Shown here piece after piece: positions 36,501 through 47,700 of a stretch of DNA of 64,000 nucleotides. The notes under the pieces were generated by a model. The model did not search any database and had not been told where the DNA came from. It saw nothing but the letters and a program-made list of their open reading frames with translations. Positions within the stretch are counted from its first letter, which is position 1. The number at the start of each line of letters is the position of its first letter. Both the position numbers and the translations under genes were made by a program. This stretch comes from Metellina segmentata (Eukaryota > Arthropoda > Arachnida > Araneae > Tetragnathidae): NCBI GenBank assembly GCA_947359465.1, contig OX375874.1, forward strand, positions 91,143,672 to 91,207,671. The letters run 5' to 3'.

Positions 36501-38359
36501 GAAAGCAAACTAGTAATGTACAAGATATTTTGAAAATTCCACTGTTAACACAAAACTGGGTTTTAAAACATGTAAATTTTGACATCTTTACCCTAAATGT
36601 CCTTTGTATTAGCCACATTTCGCTTTGTTAGAGAAAAACTATCCCTTTGTTTCATTTTGAAAATTTTCAGGATATTTAATTCAAAATTAAAGATTTGAGG
36701 ATAGCAAAAATAATTACACATATTTTCATATTCCAACTTTTCTGAGGCAATAATAAAATAGGGTTGGTATCAGCACTTAGTCTGAAAAGTGGAAATTGGA
36801 CAGTATCAAAGAATTTTCAAATCCAAACATCCGCTACTATAATTTTTTCATCAATCCACTTAACTGTGCCATTACTAAGAAGATTAATTTGATACTGCAT
36901 TTTAGGAAACATATCCTTCATTCCATTATACTTCTTTGTTGTACCTAACTGATTACGGAGAAGATTTTACTGGAGGACGTTTTGTATTTGTTGGTGATAC
37001 CAAAAACCTAACAGTGGAACCACGAATTGGTAGGTATAGTTAATTTTTGTAAGTTTAATGCAATAATAGTATGTACGAGATCTTATCCTTTTCTCAATTA
37101 GAAAATTATATTTTTCTCAAGATGCATTAAAATCTCGTAATGAAGTATATTGCACTGCATAAGGTGTAAACATACAGGATAAAATTTGCTTTTAACTTTA
37201 TTTTTCAAATAAAAATAAACAAGGGGAAAGGTGTAATGTGTAAAAATGTTTTTCTTGTGCAAGTGAGAATCTTGGGAAGTAATGTGGACTAGAGTTCAGT
37301 GAAGTTAAATTTAATTAAATAACCTTAAAATTTTTCTGCCTCAAATATCCAGGCCATACATAACCATTTATTCCCTTTATAACAAAATGGATTTTTTCAC
37401 TGTCTCTTTCACTAAAAATTACGGCTTTAGTCTTTGAAACAAATTTTAATCCTGCTAACGAAAAAATTTGAATTATTTGCACACATATCGCACTCCGGCA
37501 AGAAAAGTGACACAACTCAAAATTGCAGAATTTGAGAAACATCAACTTAAAGGATACTATAAAACTTGTACTATTTCAATTTAAGCTTTGTTTAAATTTT
37601 AGGTAAGTATTTATGATGGTAACTTCTATTATATTGTATAGAATAGAAATATAACACACTGCATATTTTTAGGCTAGCCCGGCGTTGCCATGATGTAAGG
37701 TATTAATCTGGTGTAAAATTGTCCGCAGATTTCAAATCTGTTGAAATTTTTACTCTATCTTTAAAGGTCTAGGAGATAGAACTACATAACTAAAGTTAAA
37801 ACCTTTTTTTTATCCTCTACTGGAAAATCATTCTTCTGTGCAAAAGGAAAATGGAACTTTATGCGGTTGCCATTCCAAAAAAAAACAATAACAAATAAAA
37901 TTCATTTCAAAATGTTCTGGATTTCATTTTAAAATTCGCCACGGCCCAAAAAGTGAAAAAAATTTGGACTACCTGTGTGTCAAATCTCATTGCTGTAAGT
38001 GCCATAGAATCGTCAGGATTTTGTGGCAAACAGACAAACACTTCCTTTTATAATAGTAGAGATGACATAACATTAAATTTTTTTTTTTTGCCGGAGTGCA
38101 ATATATTACTTTGCCAAATTAGAAATATGTAGTATATGGCCCAATATTATTTCCAAAAGTGAAGTATATATTGATCCTTATAACCCTCATTCATGTAATT
38201 ATTTTACTTCCAGGTCGTGTGTCAGCATTCACATCGGGAGCAGAGAATCCACATTATGTGGAGAAAGTGATTAGCGGAAAACGATATGCATTGACTGTAT
38301 CTTTCACCTGTGATCCAAAATTTGCTATTGAAGATCCAACAATTAAAAAATTCCAATAA
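24569..38359 (+). CDS. OGFOD3: OGFOD3-type 2-oxoglutarate/Fe(II) oxygenase, membrane-anchored
   Basis: The gene encodes a single-pass membrane oxygenase of the prolyl-4-hydroxylase superfamily; its substrate is not established. Coding exons: 24569-24672, 27216-27424, 29426-29501, 30853-30960, 32116-32175, 33629-33782, 36906-37029, 38214-38359. They total 981 nt, stay in frame at each junction and give 326 aa, close to the vertebrate length of about 320. Residues 1-49 are basic and Ser/Lys-rich. Residues 50-66 (VISRFFLSMLMIFAVYW) are the membrane anchor. CAPKHCGRLV opens the luminal part and GGSSGGASILDVHSGALS follows. The Fe(II) ligands are His234 and Asp236 (WHVHVDK) and His292 (NPHYVEK); Arg302 (GKRYALTV) should bind 2-oxoglutarate. 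The exon 2 donor (AG|GTTGGT) is weak but is the only frame-keeping choice I found. All 7 introns are GT-AG. It converges on Hrs. Confidence 0.92.
25524..25799. repeat. 29-bp minisatellite in OGFOD3 intron 1
   Basis: Seven near-identical 29-bp repeats (core AATTATGCTTCTTTATTTAA then TGTAACTTA) run to about 25735, followed by two or three decayed units to 25799. It sits directly left of a hAT remnant. Confidence 0.93.
25829..27117 (-). mobile_element. Decayed hAT element in OGFOD3 intron 1
   Basis: Inverted ends CAGTGCTGTAGTGG and CAGGGCTGTAGTGG, each followed by a GGGTATAC motif, bound 1289 bp. Flanks TCAGTACA and GGAGTACA agree at 6 of 8 bases, consistent with an old 8-bp duplication. Inside, the minus frame 27001-26732 reads FIKSTVDRMKSRL, then ASMLDPENINTWDI, which resembles the C-terminal half of hAT transposases. 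A 177-codon + frame (25797-26330) overlaps the left end and matches nothing I know; it is probably chance. Confidence 0.72.
27660..27925 (-). mobile_element. tRNA-derived SINE copy, inverted
   Basis: Reads on - as the full SINE: a tRNA-like head with GTTTCGAACTT (decayed B box) near 27890, then the TCATCGGATAACGG and CTTTCCCTTCCGGACTGATC blocks, ending at GTTGCTCCAGCG. It lies in OGFOD3 intron 2. Confidence 0.75.
28549..28726. repeat. CA/TA compound microsatellite
   Basis: About 180 bp of mixed TA, CACA and CATACA units in OGFOD3 intron 2. Open frames on both strands here are only repeat translation. Confidence 0.95.
28763..29089 (-). pseudogene. Non-LTR retrotransposon C-terminal fragment
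   Basis: A 108-codon minus frame ends with MANFRILNGHDYLQRIGV, then CPPCSTSTGETEF. This is the pattern of the region after RNase H in I/jockey-type LINEs (FR-L-GH, then L-R-G-, then C-C). No RT part is near, so it is a 3' fragment. It is a different family from the array LINE. Confidence 0.65.
30076..30678 (+). mobile_element. Helitron-like non-autonomous element in OGFOD3 intron 3
   Basis: It starts TCTCTACTATTATAAAAGG and ends GGGCAACGCCAGGCTAG. These are the same ends as two other copies (37674-38062 and 44864-45630, both inverted). A TC start, a CTAG-type end and no target duplication or inverted ends fit Helitrons. No Rep/helicase gene is present, and the hairpin before the end is weak. 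Confidence 0.6.
31735..31865 (-). mobile_element. SINE fragment, inverted
   Basis: Shares the CTCTCCAAACTTACAC, GAGGCCATGGCAGATT and CTACATACACGACTGTCTTT blocks with the inverted SINEs at 27660 and 41349. Both ends are missing. Confidence 0.55.
34226..34430. repeat. Fold-back (inverted repeat) element in OGFOD3 intron 6
   Basis: The left arm beginning AAAACGCTAG and containing CCCCATGATGG and GTTTACTTT is matched, in reverse complement and with gaps, by the right arm ending TAGCGTTTT. Arms are roughly 50-70 bp. It is probably a fold-back MITE; I could not fix the target duplication. Confidence 0.6.
34957..35702. mobile_element. piggyBac-like MITE with TTAA target duplication
   Basis: Ends CCCCTTAAAACACG and CCCCTTAACGCATT (right end read inverted) are flanked on both sides by TTAA (34953-34956 and 35703-35706). 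TTAA duplication with C-rich ends is the piggyBac signature. Just inside the right end is a perfect CCCGTGT/ACACGGG hairpin. No transposase is seen. Confidence 0.78.
36421..36837. mobile_element. 417-bp TA-flanked MITE next to OGFOD3 exon 7
   Basis: Imperfect inverted ends GTAGCGGCTGTCCTGATTTT and GTAGCGGATGTTTGGATTTG, with TA on both sides. This fits a Tc1/mariner-mobilised MITE. It ends 68 bp before the exon starting at 36906. Confidence 0.72.
37674..38062 (-). mobile_element. Helitron-like non-autonomous element, inverted
   Basis: On -, starts TCTCTACTATTATAAAAGG at 38062 and ends GGCAACGCCGGGCTAG at 37674. It shares the internal block AATCTGTTGAAATTTTTACT with the copies at 30076 and 44864. 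It lies in the last OGFOD3 intron. Confidence 0.62.
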
Positions 38360-38375
38360 GTTGTTTTTTACAGAA

Positions 38376-38381
38376 AATAAA
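38376..38381 (+). terminator. Poly(A) signal of the OGFOD3-type gene
   Basis: AATAAA begins 17 bp after the TAA stop, implying a very short 3' UTR that would leave room before the convergent Hrs 3' end. Confidence 0.65.
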
Positions 38382-38702
38382 GCTGTATATATATTTTAAT
38401 GTAATTGAACACTATTTCATCAGAAAAGAACTCGACATATTTCAAAAAATTCAACTCATAAAGATAAAGGCTTTAATCATTCTACTCGAGAAATTCAATT
38501 AAAAATTGCAAAGTGAAAAGCTGGTCATAACTTCAATTTACAAACCATTTACAAATTAAAACCTCAACACATCTAAAAAAGATAATCTCAAATTACAGAA
38601 TATATATACATCACTTAAGTTATTTTTCAAAAAATTGTCCTATGAAATTTGAAAAAGAAAAGCAATATTGCAGAAAGCAGACATCCCCGTTACCAATTGG
38701 AA

Positions 38703-41700
38703 TCAATCAAAAACTATGAGTGGGTCACAGTGGCTTTCTTGAGGTACAGATTGGGGTTGATGGTGCTGAGGAGACTGCTGCATGTTGTCAGGCACATTAG
38801 TATGGGGTGGATTCTGCTGCATCATCGGAGGCTGAGGGGGCACACCTTGGGGAATCATGGACATGTGAGGAGGCATAGGACCTTGTTGCATCATCATCTG
38901 AGGACCCACAGGAACAGAAGTTGGTTGTTGGGGGTATGGGGCTCCAGGAGGCATCTGAGGTAAAGGTCCTGGAACTAAAACAGAAATTCACAATTGGCTA
39001 TCATTTGTTATTTTGACTTGTTAATTTTTCCATTTTCGTAAAACATTCTATTTATGCCCATTCTGGGATCGCTTAATGGTGTTGCAAGAACAATAGCTCT
39101 GTTTTAGATCAATTTTACCCAAGTACAAACTTTTTCATAGTATATTTTGTAGAATGTAATTTTAGAATAATGTTCTGATAGGTGGAGAGGAGAGTAAAAT
39201 GAAAGGTGTACAAAAATAAAATATTAAAACCTAAACTAAGGAAAATTGTCCAAAGTAAATTATAATTGCTGTGTTTACTTTATCAATGAAACCTTCTGAT
39301 GTATTTATTTTATCAAATTTCACGCAATTACTAAAATTCCTCATTTAGTGAAACCTGGATGCAAAATATCCAAAAAACTTATTTAAAAAAACATAAGCAG
39401 TGTTAAATAAAGAAAATCAGAATAAACAATTCAAAAATCTAACGATAAACACTTGTCACTCCTGTCAACAATGTTATACCCTCACAATTCAGGTACGTTG
39501 TTTGAAAATGCATATAATTAACAGAAATTTCAATAAAATTCATCAAGTATTAGAAAAGTGCATTAAAAAATAACATTTTCCCCCAACACGATTATTACAA
39601 TTAGATCCACATTGGATACAACTTTCATTCAACCATAATTTGCAATCCATGCACTTGAGATCCAATCTTAATAATCAAAGGAACTATCTTCTGAATATTC
39701 TACACATCTGTTGAAGAGTCTAGAGTGCAGCTTCAGTGAAAATGAACATGACCTTGGGGAAGTCCATTTGTATAAAAATGGTTAACCTCACAGAGGAAAT
39801 GGCTGCTATATTCAAATTCATTCATGAAAATCACTTGGGTGATTATTTGTTTTGCGATTGGTATCACTACTGTGGCGTCCAGCATTGAACAATAAATTTT
39901 GAGCCAGTAACCATACTAAGACACCAATAGTAAGAACACACTGCTTAAGTTTTAAAATGCCCCTTAATTTAACAGACTTGTCCTAAACCTTGTGATCAAA
40001 TGCCAACCAGCAACAGAGTTATATTAGAAGGTTCTTTTTAGTTTCTCTTTCACTCCAAACCTCACTTTTGTGTTTCCTCTCCTGATCTTCTGTTGCTTCT
40101 TTGCCATTTTCAACCAGATCTAGTGATGTCAAAATTGTTGCAGATTACTGGAAACTGAAGTCATTCATTCACTTTCAGCAATAGTTGAACTGTACAGTCG
40201 CAGAAAAAAAAACGAACCACCTCCTTTATTTCGAGCACTATTCATACTAGAGCAAATTCTCAAGGGTAGCATTCAATAGGGAATACGTCCATCTACAAAT
40301 TCAAATCCAAAAAAGTTGCATAAAGGAACGTCTTCATATCAAATTTTGCGCAAACAAAATTTCTAATGGAAACGCCATGTTTTGATGCCATAATCAGATT
40401 CTGCATAGTTAAATTACTCTAAATATAAAATTTCATGACTATACTATTAATTGTTTTATTGCTACTCTAATTTCAAATTTGAACACTTTCAAACATATTT
40501 TTCAGCAACCCGAGAATTATTATATTTATTATGCAAGTGCAAATAACTTGAGAATTACACTATTATATTTACTTTGCAAGTGCAAACAAACCGATGTTTT
40601 TCAGACATTTTACAAATTTTGGTTTCTTACTGAAATTGCAATAATTGGGAAAATTTAATGAAGCTCAAAAAATATCAGTGCTATTGAAATATTATTTGGG
40701 ACGATATCCATACCATATCTAAGAAACTGATTTACCATTAAGAGCTCCAATATTTTTGCCCTCATAAATTCGAATCGGTAAGACCTAATAATATGAAATT
40801 TGATATCTGAAGTTAAACTTTGATGTAGATTTGAAATTGTGTCGAAATCGGGGGGTTCTCATTGGAAATTATGAAGTTGGTGCTCAATTTAATATGAAGA
40901 CTGTCCCTTATGCAAATTGTAAGACCTTGAATTTATAGAAGACTTAGGTTGTGTCAAATGCCATCTTTGAATTTTCCCTTACTGTTGAAATTGCTAGAAT
41001 GAAGAGAATTGGTTCGGATTTTATGCCGCAACTGTACATCTCTTAAATGTCAGGGAGAGACAATACCCTCCTATTTCATAACAAATACCAATCAATGATA
41101 TTAGATAGTTTATTTCTAAACACTCCAAACTCGCCAGCAATAAAACTGAAAAAAGTTGCCAGTTGATTCAAGTATCAAACTGTTTAAAATTTTAAACATA
41201 TTTTGTACTTCTATTCCTGCAATAGGTGAAAGAAACTTTATTAAACAACATGACAAACTTGCACTACATCTTCTGAAGCTACTGATAGAAAATACTAATT
41301 TCAGACAAAAGCATGAGGAACATAAGTAATTTTTAATTAATATCGTACTAGAGCAACACAACGGGCTATAGACGATGGTCCAGGATCAATCCATTAAGGG
41401 AAAGATTTGAGGACAACACATAATTTTGAACCATGGTCAGATGACGAGGCAACACCTGAGCTGGCACCCCACTCTCCAAATTTCCACACCAACCAAACAC
41501 GAGGACTTTCGGCCACGACAGATTTAAGGTGCACCAGCTGCCTCTACACCATATGCTTACAAACATCCATGCACTGACCCAGATTCGAACCGAGAACCTT
41601 CCGATCTGAAGAACATTTGAAGTTATATCAACTGTGTTGTTTGTACTATCTGCCCCTCCCTTACCTCTAAACATAAAGTGGTTTTTACATAACTATGTAA

Positions 41701-44700
41701 TGATCCTACACTCCATCCCACACATTGATTCAAATCACCTGAAGCATAACAAATAATTTATTTCACCCCTGAGGTTGAAGACAACTAGAAAATTGCAACT
41801 GACCTTGCATATTATACTGCGGGTGATACTCTGCTGGAAGTTGTGGCTTGTACGAGGGGTGGTAAGGCTGTTGAGCTGTCGGGTCATTGCTACCTGCATT
41901 TTGAGGCATAACATTTCCATAATTCTGAACATTCTGAGGGACATAAGTTGGCTGGGGTGGATACCCTCCTTGCGGAACTTGTTGATACTGCTGTTTCTGC
42001 TGCTCTTGCCTCATTTGCATTTCCCTCTCTTGCTCCTGCATTCTTTGAATTGCTAATTGTCTCTGATATTGCAAGTACTCCTGAAATATAAATACTTTAA
42101 TTTTAATTATATGCTCAATACAAAAAAATAGTTTGACATAAAGCTGTGGTACATGTCACACTGGAAATCATAAATCTAACTGCTTCACAATACCTTTGCA
42201 TCATTCACTTTTGTTTGGACACATCAATTGATCACGTTTGGTGCTTGATGAGTTAACAGAATAGAACTCAGGATTAGCAAATAACGGATTTATTAAGAAG
42301 CAACAACAAAGCGAAGCTGCGAGGTTGGTCCTCGGCAGGTAGTCATCTCCCAAGTCAATGATAAAACAACAAAACATGGGATGGATATACACCCCTTTGA
42401 ACACAAACATGCATGAGCGGCGACATCCCCGAGTAGTCCGGTTGTCCGTGCGCCATTTTGTAGAAAAAGATTCAACACACTTTTTTTTTATTCCTCTCGC
42501 ATAGAAAACATTGTTTTAAGCATCAAAATAATCTCAAGTGCCAACTTTTATTCTTATGAACAAAATACCAGCAGTTATCATTTCAACTTTAATATTTTTT
42601 TCACAAGATCCATTTAAGATCTGTTATATATTCCTTTCGGAAAGTACAGTGCCTTATTCAGTAATAACGTGACTAATCTGAATTTCAAAATTTCTTACAA
42701 CAAATGCCTGAAATCTGAATGGGAAATTAACCCCACCACTCAATTCCATCACAGGATACTAACCATACAAAGAGTTTGTTGTAAAAAACTTCCCACAGTG
42801 TACAAGACCACAATACCACAGTGTACAAAGGTGGGAGTGCAATAACTTTTCTAATGCAAACCAAACATTGACTTATTAAAAGCACATATAGGTGTTTGTT
42901 CTTAAAACATTTTCCTGTGAGGGGTTTCCTGAGAAAGAACTAAATTTAACTATTACCTTTAGGTAATGAAAATTTTGCACATAAAAAGCTGAAATTAAAC
43001 AGGTTGCTTCAGTTTAAACTCATTGGTGGCTACAAATTGCTCAGTTGGTTTGATTTTATCAAACAGTAGGGGTGAAGTGCCATGAGTTAGTGCTGCAGGA
43101 TATGAATTGTGATGGAACAGGCGGTAATATATTGGTCTTGGCTTGCATGACACAAATGCAGAGGTCTCAGAAATGAATATTTGCAAATAAATTTACCTGT
43201 TTCTTTTTTCTCATGATTTCTAGTTTTTGAGCCATTTGAATTTGCCGCACACGTTCTGCCTCCTCAGCCTCATGACGCATTCTTTCCCTATGTTCTTCTC
43301 TCAAAGCATCCAGAGCAGCTCTTGCATCACGAGCTTGATTCAATTTATCTTGCAGTCTTTCAAAATAGGCTACAAAACATACAAAATGAGTTGCATGCAG
43401 AGAACAATTGCAAGAACATATAACTTCTACACTCAAGTTCACAAACCTCTAAGATCATCCTGCTCTTGAACATATTTCAGAAGCTGAGAGTGCATATTCG
43501 TAATGTTCATAAAAAGGGACTGCACGTGAGTGTCGTTGGCAATAGGTCGCCCTCTGCTTGAATTGCTTTTCATACGATTCATAAATATTTCTACAGTTGT
43601 TCGTAGGTTAGTCAGAAAATCTGTAAGCTCATCCACATCCCCATTTTGGTATTTCTACAAAATATAATATTATAATAATGCACATTTTTTAGCTACTATA
43701 AATTCAAATAGCTTAAAAATCCTTCAATTACTTATCAATAAACTTAATTTTAGTGTAAAATATTCAACCTTTAAAATAATTAGAAAATACTATTTAATAT
43801 TTCTAGGTATAGAATTTAATATTTTTAGCTTCAGGAGAAATTACATTATATTATTTTTTAACAAACATAAATATTTTCTTTTGGAAAAAATTCCCTATGA
43901 TTGATTTAACTTCAGCACTGCATTCAACTATACATAATTCAAATAAGCTTAAAAAACAATCAACTTGCTAGGGGACTAAGCACACCACATTATCAATGAA
44001 CAAATACAAAGAAATGTGATGAATTTTCATTTTTGTACGCATTCTAAAATGTATGTTTGCTTTACTATTCCTCACATATGCTCTTAAAAACAAGTTCCAA
44101 ATCCGAGCATTAACCTTCAAAGAATTTTTAACTGAGTATTAATTTTAAACAGTCTCTACCAAAAATATAAAAATCAACATAATGTACATTTTTTTAACTC
44201 TCGAAAGATATAAATGCTAAATTTCTAATCACAGGTGCAAGTAAATAAAATCTATAACCTCAGATATTCGATTTGACCCATAGCTATTCATGTTGGAAGG
44301 AGCTGAACTCGAGATAGGAGCACTTGGAGTAGGGCTATTTCTTGTTTCTGTAGGAGACATTACGCCCTCATCCTTTTGCTGCTGTTGTCGCTGCTCCCAG
44401 TAGGAACGATTCAAATAACGATCCAGTTCAGCATCAACCGGGGAACTTTTCTTCTCAGAAACACTTCCTTCCTACAAAGATAAATTGCAATGGTTTAAGC
44501 ATTTTTGATGAAAAGGAGAGAATTTTACATCTAAAAGTTATTTAAGTTGCAGCATAAAAATCTATCATTTACTAGATCATTGTAACCTATAGTAAAAAAA
44601 ATAATACTAAGGAAATTAAATCTTAATTTAATTTGCCTAACATACAAGTTAACAAAATCAATACATAAAGAGAAACTTACATCAGGTGGTGAGAAAGATG

Positions 44701-47700
44701 AGTAAACAGATGCTTTTGATGAAGACTTCTGCTTCTGAAAATATATGCATTGATAAATGTACAAATATGTACCCTTATATGAACATAATAATTATAATGA
44801 AAACATTTATGAATTATGATTTTATATAACATTTATTTATTTTTTATTTTCCATATATGAGTACTAGCCACTGCATGGCAACGCCGGCCTGGCTGTGCAA
44901 CGGTGTGATGTAAGGTAGTAATCTGGTGTAAAATTTTCCTCAGATTTCAAATCCGTTGAAATTTTCAATCTATCTTTAGCAATTCCGATTTTACGAAAAA
45001 AATTTAACAAACCCAGTCAATGTTTTTTATTTCTTGCTCTCATCAGCGGAAATGGAATGGGACAGGAAATGTAATCCGTTTCTTTTTCTTTTACGTAAAG
45101 GGCAGAAGATGCAATCTGGTTTCTTTTTTTGGAAAGAGAAAGTTTACGTGACTGTCACAATCTCTTGTGAAAATATAAAAGATATATTCAATTTAAAAAT
45201 AATTTATTTAAAGAAAATCATATCCGCACATTTCAAATCCATAGAAATGTTTACTCCATCTTTAACGGTCTAGAAGACAGAAAAAAGAACTACACAACTA
45301 AAGTTGAAACTTTTTTTTATCCTAAGCTGGAAAATCCTTCCTCTGCACAAAATGAAAACAGAAACAGGAAAAATAAATTTAGAATCTGTCATATCCTTAT
45401 GCGGTTGCCATTCCAAAAAAAAATAATTAAATTTCATTAAAATGTTTTAGATTGAATTTTAAAATTTGCAGCAGCCCAAAAATTGCAAAAAATTCGGACT
45501 ACCTGTGTGCCAAATCGCATTGCTATAAGTGCCATAAAATCGTCAAGGATTTTGCGGCCGCAAAAAAAAAAAAAAAAAAAAAAAAACAGATAGACTAACA
45601 CTTCCTTTTTTTTTTTATACAATGATAGTTAATTACTTTTTCATTCTGGTAAGTTATTTGAAAAATACATGTTTATATGCCAATTTCAAAATGAAGTCTA
45701 TTTAAAGTAGATGCAGAATGGCTTCAATAAAAGCACTCAAAGCTGTTGCATTACAAAATTCAAAACTAAAGCAATAAAATGGGTTGGGAATGCTTTTACA
45801 TTTAGAGTTTAACCACAATAATTAGAGCTGTAATGAGCGTCATTTTTGGTCTTCTGAAAAATGTATAGTGAAAAGTATTTTTTATAAATAAATTCAGTTT
45901 GTTTAAAAAATACTGCAAGGCTTTCAAGAAATTGATCCAGGTTGTGAAAAATCTTGATTTTTTTTATATTTAAAATGATTATTTTCCCTGTGTTTAAACT
46001 TGTTTGAAATTACATGCAAGTCCAAGTATAGTTTAGAGATAGTATCGATTTTTGTTAAATATTAATATATATGAAGGATTAGGAAATAGAGCTAGATAAA
46101 TGTTTGCAAGATTAAAACAATTAAAATTGTATCTGCTATTACTCTTTCATTTGAATTCTGTTTCGTGACATAAACCCATAATAATAAAATTCTAAATTAA
46201 AAAATACACTGTTCAGCAAAGAGACAGATAACATTTAATTAAATAGAACAAGAGAAATATTTGTTTGTTAGTTGCCAGTTCATTGCCATCCCAAAACAGA
46301 AGTCAACTCCTATGGACCTGAACCTCTTGTGTCCTCCAAACAGGAGAGGTAAATATTTCCAATGAGAAACCTAGTGAAATATATTGGTTTAAGGTTTTGA
46401 CTACGGTCATAGATATAACTGGAATGATTCTTATAACTTTCAATGTACAATTGCTCTTCCGGCTGTAGTCTAAAGGTTAAAACATATACCTACACCAGGC
46501 GAGTGCTAGGAACCCAATCCCCTTGAACACTTTACAATTTTTATGGTAAGGTCCCAAACTTCTCGAGTCCTAATATTTTACGGTTGAGAAATAAATATAC
46601 AAATATATTGATAAATACTTATAGAGGACGCAAGTGGTGCTTTACTTTGTCCCCTCCCCCCTAAAATAATAATAATCATCTCTTCACACACAAATTGAGG
46701 CCACTCCATCCTGAGCAATAGTAATATATCTCGAGTACATTGTTGCATTATATTATAAAGGTTTTTTCCATTGTTAAAAATTATTCCTATTTATATATCT
46801 CTAAGTAAAAAAGCCAATTTTCAGTTCTTGGGATGTCATAGAGCAATTATTTTTTTAAACTTATTTGCATAACATAAAATGCAAATAAGTTTTATCCTGT
46901 ATGCATCCTTTACCAGGTGATTTCATTTTCATTATTAATAAAGTTTAATAAGGAAAACAAAGAAAATTTAAAGCTTGATTTTTTTGTAAAAATTATTTAA
47001 TTTAGATTAGCATACCTGAATGGTTTTTAATTTTAATTAACATTAATGGAATTTCGATCCAGTAGTTTTCTGAATATAATAATATGCCTGGTTCCATTAC
47101 ATGAACACTAAAAATTTATCTATTTTCCAATATTAACCACAATTTAGTCAATCTCCAATTTTACTGATGAATGTTCTAACATGAAACTTTTTCATAATCA
47201 ATTTCAATAACTTGATAAGCCCTCATTGTAGTTTAATTACATAAAACTACAGTACAAAGTCCCAAATCCAGAATAGTTCAAAATCTGGATGTTTTGCTAA
47301 CTGCCTCCCCCCCCCCCTTCCCCTCACGTGTGTACATCTTTCTGACAATTTTTAAATAACAAAGAGTTAAACTTGGACCTAATTGATGAAACAACTCAAA
47401 ATAACGGACATGTTCAGAGTAAATATCACACAGAAAAATTAGAAGATTTGCAAGTAAAATTTGTTGCATTATATTATAAAGGTTTTTTTCATTGTTAAAA
47501 ATTATTCCTATTTATATATCTGCTATTTTACTATTACAGACTCAAAATTTGCAGGGGAAATAAGGTTTTTTTGACAAAAAATGCAAATAATCGAAAATTT
47601 GGAAAAATCAAAAATCCGGAATGGCTGAGGTCCAGAGAATTCCGGATTTTGTACTATATTTACAATTGTTTAAAGTGTTTTTCTCTTATGTCACTTGTTA

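Noticed and set aside
38649..38963. A 104-codon + frame rich in His and Arg
   Set aside because: It is the antisense shadow of the last Hrs exon, whose minus-strand frame is clearly the real one.
43227..43469. An 80-codon + frame
   Set aside because: Antisense of the Hrs coiled-coil exon.
46460..46530. A tRNA gene
   Set aside because: The A-box-like stretch is followed by a poor B box, and I could not draw a cloverleaf. At most it is a SINE head.
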